Below, piece by piece: positions 1 to 6,883 of a stretch of 16,827 nt of DNA. The notes below the pieces were generated by a model. That model had not been told where the DNA came from, searched no databases, and worked only from the letters and a program-made list of their open reading frames with translations. Origin of the DNA: JAKVAV01 sp047632755 (GTDB lineage: Bacteria > Bacteroidota > Bacteroidia > Flavobacteriales_D > Cryomorphaceae). Each line of letters opens with the position of its first letter. Position 1 is the stretch's first letter. The position numbers were made by a program, and so were the translations under genes. The stretch covers positions 1-16,827 of the forward strand of contig JBLIDT010000046.1 of NCBI GenBank assembly GCA_047632755.1. The letters run 5' to 3'.

Positions 1-63
1 TAAAGGACGAAATTCATCGTATCCAAATATATTCTTCAATAGCGCACGCGGACTCTTTTCCAT
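1..63 (-). CDS. recQ: RecQ-type ATP-dependent DNA helicase, N-terminal fragment
   Basis: Partial gene running off the left edge; only 21 codons are present, from ATG at 63 leftwards. The translation is MEKSPRALLKNIFGYDEF followed by RPL. The stretch LKNIFGYDEFRPL is the typical opening of RecQ helicases, just before the Q-motif glutamine that contacts ATP adenine; that glutamine would be the next codon, outside the window. RecQ is a 3'-5' DNA helicase of recombination and repair. The start is supported by the normal RecQ N-terminal length. Helicase motifs I-VI, RQC and HRDC domains cannot be checked here. The assignment rests on a short but characteristic motif. Confidence 0.72.
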   Translation of the reverse strand, partial: MEKSPRALLKNIFGYDEFRPL

Positions 64-410
64 ATTCGGTATTCCCAAGTTTTTCTGAGGTACGTTGATC
101 GTTTAATTACGGATTCGGGATGTAGCTTATTACGAGTCTACACTTGCTCGAACTGGCGCTAGCGCCAGTTCATCCAAAATCCTTATTTGACTGACAAGTA
201 GTGTCAAGTCAATATTATTCACACGATGTTCTCAATTAGTTATTGGTCATTTCAAAGCTAGCAGAATCAAGTAAATATTCAATGAGTTTCTTTGTTTTTT
301 TGATCGTAATCGGGGTATAGCTCCTCGACGGAATAAGGCCACAGGGTGCAGCGGTGGAGCAATTGTTTTAGCTAAGCATTGCAAATGATGCGGAGCCATG
401 AAGTTACCTG
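64..410. other. Intergenic region upstream of recQ
   Basis: About 350 bp without a credible gene. Apart from the palindrome at 150-171, no RNA gene, repeat copy or conserved promoter pair stood out. Any recQ promoter should lie here, but no clear TAnnTTTG box close to the start was seen. Confidence 0.5.
150..171. repeat. Perfect 22-bp palindrome
   Basis: Two 11-bp half-sites (GAACTGGCGCT and its exact complement) meet without a spacer. It lies between the end of the DinB-like gene and the start of recQ, both read leftwards. No T-run follows on either strand, so an intrinsic terminator is not well supported. A dimeric-regulator operator or a REP-like unit is possible. Confidence 0.8.
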
Positions 411-1073
411 CTATCCTTTTGCCGAAGGAAGTCGACTCTTGATAAATTTAAACTGTCCGTTGTGATTTGATTCGTGCTCGCATACATGAAACCACTTGCA
501 ATAATTGTTGGTGGGACCCCAATACCAATCTTCATCTACAGCCATGAGCCAATCGTCATCTCTCTGCTTAAATTCTGCAAGAGTAGCACTTCTTACATCT
601 TCGAGTTTCTTTAAGTAAAAATCAAGATCGTTTCCCTTTATTTTCTTCCGGGCCTCATCGCCAAGACCAGAGGCCGTACCCCATTCTTTTTCGTCGCTCT
701 TGTCCCAGTCTCCCCAATCTTTTCCTTCAAAAGTGTGGAGCTGATAATACTTTTCTGTCGCCGCCAAGTGCCACAACATTGCGCCGATGGTATTCGCATT
801 TTTGTCTACCAAATAGTCCAAGTCCTTCACGGTCATCTCCATCACAGGACTGAGGATAATCGCGCGCATCCAGTCCATCATTGATACCAGTGTTCCTATT
901 TGCGGAGCGTATCCAGCCTTGGGTCCAATGATGTTTATTCCCTCTTGTGGCATAAGATGAGGGGCAGACACTGCAGACATAGGAAATGCAAGAATACTTC
1001 CCGCGCTGGCGGTTAGCAAAGAAGATTTTTTGAGAAAGTCTTTTCTATTGATGCTTGTCTGTTCTTTTTTCAT
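411..1073 (-). CDS. DinB/YfiT-fold protein with Tat-like leader
   Basis: Predicted 220-aa protein of the DinB (YfiT-like) four-helix-bundle superfamily, a metal-dependent fold used by several thiol transferases; this is not the polymerase also called DinB. An early His (H102, in MLWHLAATEKYY) and a C-terminal H196/H200/H204 cluster (FHVCEHESNHNGQ) match the family's His metal triad. The N-terminus carries NRKDFLKKS followed by a hydrophobic run ending AVSA. This resembles a Tat signal with RK instead of RR, so export is likely. The frame is open back to 1166, but the ATG at 1073 is preferred: it puts the leader at the N-terminus and has AAGGA 9 nt upstream. The substrate is unknown. Confidence 0.75.
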   Translation of the reverse strand: MKKEQTSINRKDFLKKSSLLTASAGSILAFPMSAVSAPHLMPQEGINIIGPKAGYAPQIGTLVSMMDWMRAIILSPVMEMTVKDLDYLVDKNANTIGAMLWHLAATEKYYQLHTFEGKDWGDWDKSDEKEWGTASGLGDEARKKIKGNDLDFYLKKLEDVRSATLAEFKQRDDDWLMAVDEDWYWGPTNNYCKWFHVCEHESNHNGQFKFIKSRLPSAKG

Positions 1074-1303
1074 ATTGCTTAGTCCTTGGTCGCTAGTCTT
1101 TAGCAGTTCGCTCAAGCCGTCAAGGTAAGGGAATACAGATTGATTTATTTCATTGAATTGAATCATCCGTGTTTAACCCTAGATTTTCACGCTTAATGCC
1201 AAGGCATGGATCACTTACCAGATGGTGGTAGGGGGTAAAGCTTAAATCGTTTCAGTTTTCCCAAGGACATCTAGGGAACAGGTTAGCATGAAATGACGTT
1301 GAT

Positions 1304-1537
1304 TCATAGCGATTCCTGAAGCTTCATGGCAAGGATGACGACAAGAAGAATGGATATGGCTGCGACCATGAAATTCGCAAATCGGTGGCGAGTAGCAGCA
1401 GGCAAATCTTCAGATTCGTTCGGTCCATTTAAGTAGTGTTCAAACGTGAACATTTCCTTGTTGGTCAAGCTTCTCCAAATTGATTCAAACACCCACCGAA
1501 TAGCGGCACCGATATAGTTGATTACTACTTGTATCAT
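1304..1537 (-). CDS. Small membrane protein of unknown function
   Basis: 77 aa. The N-terminal third is amphipathic and aromatic (YIGAAIRWVFESIWRSL), then comes a polar segment FTFEHYLNGPNESED, then one clear transmembrane helix near the C-terminus (about residues 56-72, FMVAAISILLVVILAM). The polar/aromatic pattern followed by a single anchor looks like a real small protein rather than a chance frame. It resembles short hypothetical proteins I recall from Bacteroidota, but no function is known to me. No strong ribosome-binding site precedes the ATG. It may be a peripheral or bitopic inner-membrane protein. Confidence 0.55.
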   Translation of the reverse strand: MIQVVINYIGAAIRWVFESIWRSLTNKEMFTFEHYLNGPNESEDLPAATRHRFANFMVAAISILLVVILAMKLQESL

Positions 1538-1652
1538 AACAGGGGCGCAATTTATCCCTAAAACTTCGATTTACAGCTATTGTCTTGGTATTGAGCGATA
1601 GCATCAAACACGCACTTCATGGTGATTGGATCATTGACGCCATGTTTGTCTT

Positions 1653-1667
1653 TCCGCCTAAGGCGGA
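1653..1667. repeat. Short inverted repeat TCCGCCT-A-AGGCGGA
   Basis: Two 7-bp arms around a single A, immediately left of the REP-like copy at 1672. A similar CCTCCGC/GCGGAGG pair stands near the related REP-like copies at 6669-6684, suggesting that these palindromes belong to the same intergenic element. Confidence 0.6.
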
Positions 1668-1671
1668 CATC

Positions 1672-1704
1672 GCAGCTCGACGCAGGAGAGATGTGACGGA
1701 GGTG
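1672..1704 (+). repeat. REP-like dispersed repeat, copy 1
   Basis: About 33 bp (core GGAGAGATGTGAC then GGAGGTG) closely matching 6556-6590 and, inverted, 6630-6654. The shared unit is roughly CGACG(A/C)AGGAGAGATGTGAC followed by AGGTG. It lies outside genes in each case. Confidence 0.6.
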
Positions 1705-1734
1705 TATCAAGTCCTCCCTGTCCCCATCTCTAAA

Positions 1735-1813
1735 GGGGGCGACGCACAACAATAGCCCTGAAGGGGCGGCATTTCTCAGCCCGAGGTATGCTGCGGAGCG
1801 GCGCAGTCCCGGG
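1735..1813. repeat. GC-rich structured intergenic element
   Basis: Contains AGCCCTGAAGGGGCGGC followed by a stem-loop at 1780-1813, with outer CCCG/CGGG and inner CTGCG/CGCAG arms. This style (CCCTGAAGGGGCGGC plus a CCCG...CGGG hairpin) is one I recall as a recurrent intergenic repeat in Bacteroidota and related genomes. It occurs only once in this window, so repeat status is inferred. Confidence 0.4.
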
Positions 1814-1976
1814 ATGTGATCACGTAGTATGCAGGTTTTGGCGGGATGCTTGACGCAAAGCGATCAAGGATCATGACCAAGCCGGGTTCTTAATTTTGAT
1901 CCTACCACCAAGCACTTCCCAAGCCCCAAGAGTGCTACTTTTGCCTGCGGCAATAAGAAACTAAACCCTCAAGACA

Positions 1977-3038
1977 CTGCGCAAGATTCTGCACATTGAT
2001 ATGGATGCCTTCTTTGCATCTGTGGAGCAACGCGATAACCCCGCCCTGCAAGGCAAGCCCGTTGCCGTGGGTGGATCGCGAGAGCGTGGTGTGGTGGCCG
2101 CGGCGAGCTACGAGGCGCGGGAGTTTGGCGTCAGGTCAGCGATGCCCTCTTCGATTGCCGCGCGCAAATGTCCAGGGCTCATCTTCGTCAAGCCCCGCTT
2201 TGAAGTCTACAAGGAAGTGTCGCAGCAAATCCGCGAGATCTTCTATGCCTATACCGATTTGGTGGAGCCCCTCTCGCTCGATGAGGCCTTTCTGGATGTG
2301 ACCGAGAACAAGCGCCAAATGAACCGGGCCACGGACATAGCCCGCGAGATTCGCCAGCGCATCTTTGATGAAACAGGACTGACCGCCAGCGCGGGAATCT
2401 CCATCAACAAGTTCATCGCGAAGGTGGCCTCGGACATCAACAAGCCCAACGGACAAAAACTGATTCACCCGACTCAGATCGATGAGTTTACAGCCAACCT
2501 CGAGATCAAGCGCTTCTTTGGAATTGGGAAGGTCACGGCCGAGAAATTGAACGGGATGGGCATTCACACAGGGGCAGATTTGCGCACCTATACGCGCCCA
2601 GAATTGGTGCAACTTTTCGGGAAGAGCGGCGGCTACTACTACCACATTTGTAGGGGTATGGATGAGCGGCCTGTGCGGCCAGACCGCATCCGCAAGTCAG
2701 TGGGAGCAGAGCGTACCTACAGCGAAGATATCTCGGAACTGGACGAGCAGCAGTCGGCATTGATGCGCATCGCCGAGGAGGTGGGCCGGCGCATGAAGCA
2801 AGGCAAGTACCGCGGCAAGACCATCACCGTCAAGTTGCGCTACAGCGACTTCACCACCCACACGCGCAGCCGCTCCATCGACCACTTTACCGACGCGGAA
2901 GAGGAGATTTTTGCGATTGCCGCCGAGCTACTCGAAGGCCATCCGCGGGAACAAGCCTTGCGGCTTTTGGGGATCTCTATCAGCAATCTCGATTCGGAAA
3001 GTCAGACTACAGGCGGACAGTTGACATTGGATTTTTAG
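1977..3038 (+). CDS. dinB: DNA polymerase IV (Y-family translesion polymerase)
   Basis: Error-prone translesion polymerase that extends past lesions on the clamp. With a CTG start at 1977 it has 353 residues (E. coli Pol IV has 351). The N-terminus then reads (M)RKILHIDMDAFFASVE, aligning with E. coli MRKIIHVDMDCF. This places catalytic D8 just before the first ATG (2001), with D102/E103 in SLDEAFLDV. Palm/fingers are followed by the thumb (FFGIGKVTAEKL, helix-hairpin-helix) and little-finger domain. The C-terminal QLTLDF is a beta-clamp binding peptide. An ATG start at 2001 would lose D8, and a stop at 1962 leaves CTG 1977 as the best near-cognate codon; ATT 1986 is a weaker option. Codons are visibly G+C-richer than in neighbouring genes. 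Confidence 0.95.
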   Translation: MRKILHIDMDAFFASVEQRDNPALQGKPVAVGGSRERGVVAAASYEAREFGVRSAMPSSIAARKCPGLIFVKPRFEVYKEVSQQIREIFYAYTDLVEPLSLDEAFLDVTENKRQMNRATDIAREIRQRIFDETGLTASAGISINKFIAKVASDINKPNGQKLIHPTQIDEFTANLEIKRFFGIGKVTAEKLNGMGIHTGADLRTYTRPELVQLFGKSGGYYYHICRGMDERPVRPDRIRKSVGAERTYSEDISELDEQQSALMRIAEEVGRRMKQGKYRGKTITVKLRYSDFTTHTRSRSIDHFTDAEEEIFAIAAELLEGHPREQALRLLGISISNLDSESQTTGGQLTLDF

Positions 3039-3144
3039 GGTGGGGCTTAAGAGTCAAGAAGTAGTTTCAAATGTCCTGCCTCCGACCTTTTCTTCATTCT
3101 TCCGAAAAGCCCACCTGAGTTACCTTGCGATGCAGGAACTGCGT

Positions 3145-3182
3145 CTTGCTCTGCTGTGTGAGAACGCTTCGCTTAGTTCTCC
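3145..3182 (-). repeat. Dispersed ~60-bp repeat, copy A (partial)
   Basis: Read on the minus strand, it contains CTAAGCGAAGCGTTCTCAC then ACAGCAGAGCAAG, matching the central part of the copies at 14831-14893, 15018-15076 and 16076-16160. It also folds as GAGAAC/GTTCTC around a 10-nt loop. It sits between dinB and the 124-aa membrane protein, whose 3' end it faces. Confidence 0.5.
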
Positions 3183-3276
3183 AAAGGAGGACACATAAAA
3201 AACACTTTTCTTGATAATGGCCAAAACAAGAATTGAAAACTCCATTTGGTAATCCCTTTAGAATGTGCAGCCCGAC

Positions 3277-3651
3277 CTAATTCTTAATAAACATGCTGTT
3301 CCCTAATGACTGTAGGCGTTGCTCGCCCTGATCTATGTCCTCGGTGAAATCTTTAAAAAAGATCTTGAATACTCTCATAATTACCAAGAATGCAACGAGT
3401 CCTATAAAAAGAAAGGCCTGAAATAAAACGAACAACATCAGGTGTTCAGACCAGGGTTCATTCAAAAGTCTATATGCCGTGTTCCCCAAAATGTATAAGA
3501 AGAATAAGGTCATCGAGGTATTGATCACTATTTGTTTGATCCGTCTATTCCCCTCTCCGTTCTCGGGGAGATATATCTCCAAAAGAAACTTAACCAAAAT
3601 GCCGATAGGCACCACTGCGGAAGGCACAAGCCAACTCTGCCAATTTTCCAT
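3277..3651 (-). CDS. Small multi-pass membrane protein of unknown function
   Basis: 124 aa with three likely transmembrane segments: about residues 8-28 (LVPSAVVPIGILVKFLLEIYL), 45-62 (NTSMTLFFLYILGNTAY) and 70-98 (MLFVLFQAFLFIGLVAFLV). A charged tail follows (FKDFTEDIDQGEQRL). A charged loop GEGNRRIKQ lies between helices 1 and 2. No family is recognised. The start at 3651 places the first helix right at the N-terminus. It stands alone, 280 bp from the S9 peptidase stop on the same strand. The overlapping plus-strand frame is a shadow. Confidence 0.7.
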   Translation of the reverse strand: MENWQSWLVPSAVVPIGILVKFLLEIYLPENGEGNRRIKQIVINTSMTLFFLYILGNTAYRLLNEPWSEHLMLFVLFQAFLFIGLVAFLVIMRVFKIFFKDFTEDIDQGEQRLQSLGNSMFIKN

Positions 3652-3849
3652 TTCGTCGATTTAAGTATGTACAACAAAATCCAAGGTTAAAGTTCTACAT
3701 ACAGACAATGAAATAAAAGAGCGTCTAGCAAAGTTTTACATATCCCAGACACCGAAAACTTCTGAAGGAGTGGTGTCTACTGCAAAGTACGCGCTTTTTC
3801 AGAACTGTTTTGAAAGAAAAAAATCACATAGACATAACATTGATTCTCC

Positions 3850-3881
3850 AAAGTCAAAAGAAGCTTAAGAAACTTGACTTT
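3850..3881. repeat. Inverted repeat downstream of the S9 peptidase
   Basis: AAAGTCAA and TTGACTTT are separated by 16 nt and lie about 50 bp past the stop of the peptidase gene. It could mark the transcript end, but the U-run on the minus strand is poor, so a terminator function is only tentative. Confidence 0.3.
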
Positions 3882-3930
3882 TAAGGCTTTGCATCGCAAG
3901 GAGAAACCGTTAAACGGCATTTAATGGCGT

Positions 3931-6363
3931 CTATTTATTGGCTTCAATAGATTCCTTATTCTTCACATATTTCTCTAGCCATTCATCTTGTTCCCAAAGC
4001 AAGTGGAGTATGCTTTCTTTGGATCTGTAGCCATGGCTTTCTTTTGGCAAAATAACCAGTCGAACTGTGGCTCCTAATCCTTTTAATGCATTAAAATAAC
4101 GTTCGCTTTGCATGGGGTATGTCCCCGAATTATTGTCAGCTTCTCCATGCACAAGCAATAAGGGGTGATGCATTTTATCAGCGTGCATAAATGGAGACAT
4201 GTTATTGTAAACCTCTGGATCCTCCCAATAATTTCGCTCTTCACTTTGAAAACCAAAAGGAGTTAAGGTTCTATTGTATGCGCCACTGCGTGCAATACCC
4301 GCCGCAAATAGATCTGAATGTGAAAGAAGGTTTGCAACCATAAATGCGCCATAGCTATGCCCGCCAACCGCTATTCTATTTCTATCTATATATCCCAAAC
4401 TATCTACAGCATCAATTGCCGCTTTTGCATTGGCAACGAGTTGTTCTCTAAACGTATCATTTGGCTCTTCGTCTCCTTCGCCAACAATGGGGAAGGAAGC
4501 ATCATCTAATACCACATACCCTCTGGTGACCCAGTAAATCATTGATCCATAATAAGGATAGGTAAACTCATTCGGGTTTTGGGTGCTTTGACCAGCGCTG
4601 GCTTTGTCTTTAAATTCCGCTGGATAGGCCCACATAATCATTGGCATTTTCTCCTTGGTGCTTGCGTCATATCCAATAGGCAAATACAGGGTGCCTGAAA
4701 GGGCTAAGCCATCTTCGCGTTTGTAGTCTATCACTTCTTTATGGACGTTTTGAATACTTACAAAAGGGCTTTCAAAAAAGGTGATCTGATTCAATTTGCT
4801 TCGCTTAACGTCTCTGAAAAAATAGTTTGGATATTCTGTTGAAGACTCCACTCTTACCAGCAGCTCATTCTTCTCGAGGTCATACGACCGCAAGTCTTCC
4901 ACTTTATCGACATATTTAGACTGATAGATTCGCTTCGCTTTAGTGTCTTTTAAATTCAATTGATCTAGAAAAGGAAACTGACCATCTTCCGTGTAACCGT
5001 CACCTATCAAATAAGCATTGTCGCCAGAAAGCGCTAAAACTTCACTTCCCATAGAATTTCTTCTAGTTACAAAAGATCCTGGGTCACTGTAGGTATCTTG
5101 GTAGTTTCTATCGAATAGGATTTTTGCCTCTACTGAAGAATCAGAAGGATTGAATATGTACGTTTTTTCATTTCGGGTATTCCACCAATAATCATGTGCA
5201 ATTGCCATCGAATTATGGCCCCAATCAATAAACCACATGCGGTTAATGGTTTTTAAAATAGTCTTATCATTTCCCTTAAATGGATACTCCATTTCAAAAA
5301 TCTCGTCTCTAAAAGCCACTTCATTCCCAGGGTCTCCGCCATCGAGAGCTATCGTATATACGACTGTAGCAGGCTTGTCGCTTCTCCATTGAAAATCTCT
5401 TTTGTCTTTTCTAACAGCCATAAATCCCTGCGGAAGATCTTCTATTAGTGGCACCTCTACTACGGTTTCTATCTTCTCGCCAGCCTTTGTATAGATGCTG
5501 GTTTTGGATGGGAATCGATTGTAAGGAACTAAATATGAAAATGGTTTTTCAACTGTCTTCACCAAGACGTAGTTTCCGTCAGGTGAAAAATTTACAGAGG
5601 TATATATATCATTTGCAAGCCATTTTTCTGCTTTGCCTTCAAGTGTCACTTTATGAAGTTCTGAGAGTGCTAGCTGCTCAAAGTTATACGCGTCGTTTTC
5701 ATTTTTCAATAAATCTTGATAGGTCCTGTTTTGTGCCTTTTTGCCATCATTTACTGATACCGTCGGACCCGATGGTACAGCTGTCTTTGTATCTATTAGT
5801 GCTCCCCGATCTTCCGAAACTATTTTAACCAATAATGACTGTCCATCTTCAAACCAGTTAATAACATTGCCAACATTGGCATTTACATTATCGCTGGTTA
5901 TTTTAGTAACTGCTGCAGTAGCTAAATCCAAAACCCAGACTTCAACACCATTGGCGGTGGTATTGGTTAGGGCTATTTTTGATTCGTCTGGTGACCATTT
6001 AAAGTTTGTGAGCTTGGGATTATTAGGCAAACCATTTACCTGAGCCACATCACCTTTTTTATCCTTTAGGTTTTTAATTTTAACATTGTTGTAGTAGGTA
6101 ACTCTACTTCCAATATTGGTTTTAGGGTCAATACGCAAACCACCCAAACGAAGCTCTTCTTGCGAAAGCTGTTCGATAGATTTATAGGCATCTCGATACA
6201 GAAAGATCATATATTCTCTGCCCTCATCTATGAGTACACTGGGTGCTCGAGGCACATCTACCAGTTCCAATATTTCATTAGGAGGGGTCTGATAGCTTAC
6301 ACTTTCTTGTGCACTAATCTGCAATGCTGACAGTAAAAGAATCAGAAATATAAATCGTCTCAT
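3931..6363 (-). CDS. Secreted S9 family serine peptidase (S9D, glutamyl endopeptidase-like)
   Basis: 810 aa. The signal peptide MRRFIFLILLLSALQISAQ sends it to the periplasm or outside. A long N-terminal region with WSPDESKIALTNT- and FSPDGNYVLVK-type segments is a beta-propeller (to about residue 550). A C-terminal alpha/beta hydrolase follows. The catalytic triad is visible: S670 in GGHSYGAF, D743 in HGEADNN and H777 in KESHGYR. The Ser-Asp-His spacing (73 and 34) fits the S9D group related to plant chloroplast glutamyl endopeptidase. The propeller normally limits access to small peptides, so peptide scavenging is likely. It is a full-length, intact, single-gene unit. Specificity for Glu is inferred from family likeness only. 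Confidence 0.9.
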   Translation of the reverse strand: MRRFIFLILLLSALQISAQESVSYQTPPNEILELVDVPRAPSVLIDEGREYMIFLYRDAYKSIEQLSQEELRLGGLRIDPKTNIGSRVTYYNNVKIKNLKDKKGDVAQVNGLPNNPKLTNFKWSPDESKIALTNTTANGVEVWVLDLATAAVTKITSDNVNANVGNVINWFEDGQSLLVKIVSEDRGALIDTKTAVPSGPTVSVNDGKKAQNRTYQDLLKNENDAYNFEQLALSELHKVTLEGKAEKWLANDIYTSVNFSPDGNYVLVKTVEKPFSYLVPYNRFPSKTSIYTKAGEKIETVVEVPLIEDLPQGFMAVRKDKRDFQWRSDKPATVVYTIALDGGDPGNEVAFRDEIFEMEYPFKGNDKTILKTINRMWFIDWGHNSMAIAHDYWWNTRNEKTYIFNPSDSSVEAKILFDRNYQDTYSDPGSFVTRRNSMGSEVLALSGDNAYLIGDGYTEDGQFPFLDQLNLKDTKAKRIYQSKYVDKVEDLRSYDLEKNELLVRVESSTEYPNYFFRDVKRSKLNQITFFESPFVSIQNVHKEVIDYKREDGLALSGTLYLPIGYDASTKEKMPMIMWAYPAEFKDKASAGQSTQNPNEFTYPYYGSMIYWVTRGYVVLDDASFPIVGEGDEEPNDTFREQLVANAKAAIDAVDSLGYIDRNRIAVGGHSYGAFMVANLLSHSDLFAAGIARSGAYNRTLTPFGFQSEERNYWEDPEVYNNMSPFMHADKMHHPLLLVHGEADNNSGTYPMQSERYFNALKGLGATVRLVILPKESHGYRSKESILHLLWEQDEWLEKYVKNKESIEANK

Positions 6364-6420
6364 AATATGTTATTATTGATTGGTACCAAGCGGATAAACC
6401 CACTAGAAAGAATACATTCT

Positions 6421-6428
6421 CAAATCTA
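6421..6428 (-). promoter_or_regulatory. Candidate -7 promoter box of the S9 peptidase gene
   Basis: On the minus strand this reads TAGATTTG, matching the Bacteroidota sigma-ABfr -7 consensus TAnnTTTG, about 58 nt upstream of the ATG. No convincing -33 TTTG partner was seen at the usual spacing, so the call is tentative. Confidence 0.35.
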
Positions 6429-6555
6429 ATAGAATCTTTTTAACTACCCATCTTAGGATTGCGCGCCTTTGGCAGCTGACCCTAATCCGCTTCTATCGAG
6501 TATAAGAAAACCGTGAAGAGCGTTCGCAATCAGAGAAGCAAGTAACACTGGTGGC

Positions 6556-6590
6556 GCAGATCGACGAAGGAGAGATGTGACATAGGTGGA
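6556..6590 (+). repeat. REP-like dispersed repeat, copy 2
   Basis: GCAG, then TCGACGAAGGAGAGATGTGA, then CATAGGTGGA. It matches copy 1 at 1672-1704 over about 30 bp and faces an inverted copy 40 bp away. Confidence 0.6.
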
Positions 6591-6629
6591 CCTTCCCCAA
6601 TAAAGAAGTATGATCATCGTAGTTCAAAA

Positions 6630-6654
6630 TCCACCTCCGTCATAACCTTCGTGC
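6630..6654 (-). repeat. REP-like dispersed repeat, copy 3 (inverted)
   Basis: On the minus strand it reads CACGAAGG, TTATGAC, GGAGGTGGA, an imperfect inverted partner of copy 2. The pair spans about 100 bp and could fold as one cruciform or long hairpin, in the manner of REPIN units. Confidence 0.5.
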
Positions 6655-6668
6655 CTCAGTTTATACCA

Positions 6669-6684
6669 CCTCCGCCAGCGGAGG
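6669..6684. repeat. Hairpin CCTCCGC-CA-GCGGAGG
   Basis: A 7-bp perfect stem immediately right of REP-like copy 3. Similar palindromes accompany the other REP-like copy at 1653-1667, so it is probably part of the element. Confidence 0.5.
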
Positions 6685-6883
6685 ACACGTTGCCAGTGCT
6701 GTTTTGATGTGCTTGGCAATCTGTATGGTCTAGTAAGCTCCATTCAGCTGATTGACCCGACGTCTGTCCTCCAAAACAATGACGCGTCACCCAGGATATT
6801 CTTTGTGGCTTCGCCACGCGCGGCGCATGCTTCCCATGCCTAATTATGTATATTCAGCGCTGCTCTATCACTTGAAATTGAAT

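Larger units (their letters stand above)
1538..1976. other. Repeat-rich intergenic region before dinB
   Basis: About 440 bp without a credible gene. It holds a short inverted repeat (1653-1667), a copy of a dispersed REP-like element (1672-1704) and a GC-rich structured element (1735-1813), listed separately. The last 150 bp contain nothing recognised apart from the in-frame extension of the polymerase gene from 1965. A 64-codon minus-strand frame across the repeats is judged spurious. Confidence 0.6.
6364..6883. other. Divergent intergenic region with REP-like repeats
   Basis: 520 bp between the divergent S9 peptidase and lectin genes. It holds the inverted REP-like pair (6556-6654) and a CCTCCGC/GCGGAGG hairpin (6669-6684). 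An open frame extends the lectin gene leftwards to TTG 6752, but this extension is basic, lacks a leader and is not believed. Nothing else was identified. Confidence 0.6.

Noticed and set aside
1558..1752. 64-codon minus-strand frame between the small membrane protein and dinB
   Set aside because: It runs through an inverted repeat and a REP-like copy, is Arg/Cys/His-rich and has no protein-like pattern.
2136..2885. Several minus-strand frames of 62-169 codons opposite dinB
   Set aside because: They are shadows of the G+C-rich polymerase gene, whose own frame shows full family conservation.
3041..3112. Terminator for dinB from GGTGGGGCTT and AAAGCCCACC
   Set aside because: The arms are over 50 nt apart with an imperfect match and no T-run.
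6752..6883. Upstream extension of the lectin gene to TTG 6752
   Set aside because: The extra 44 residues are basic, contain no leader and would bury the clear signal peptide starting at 6884.
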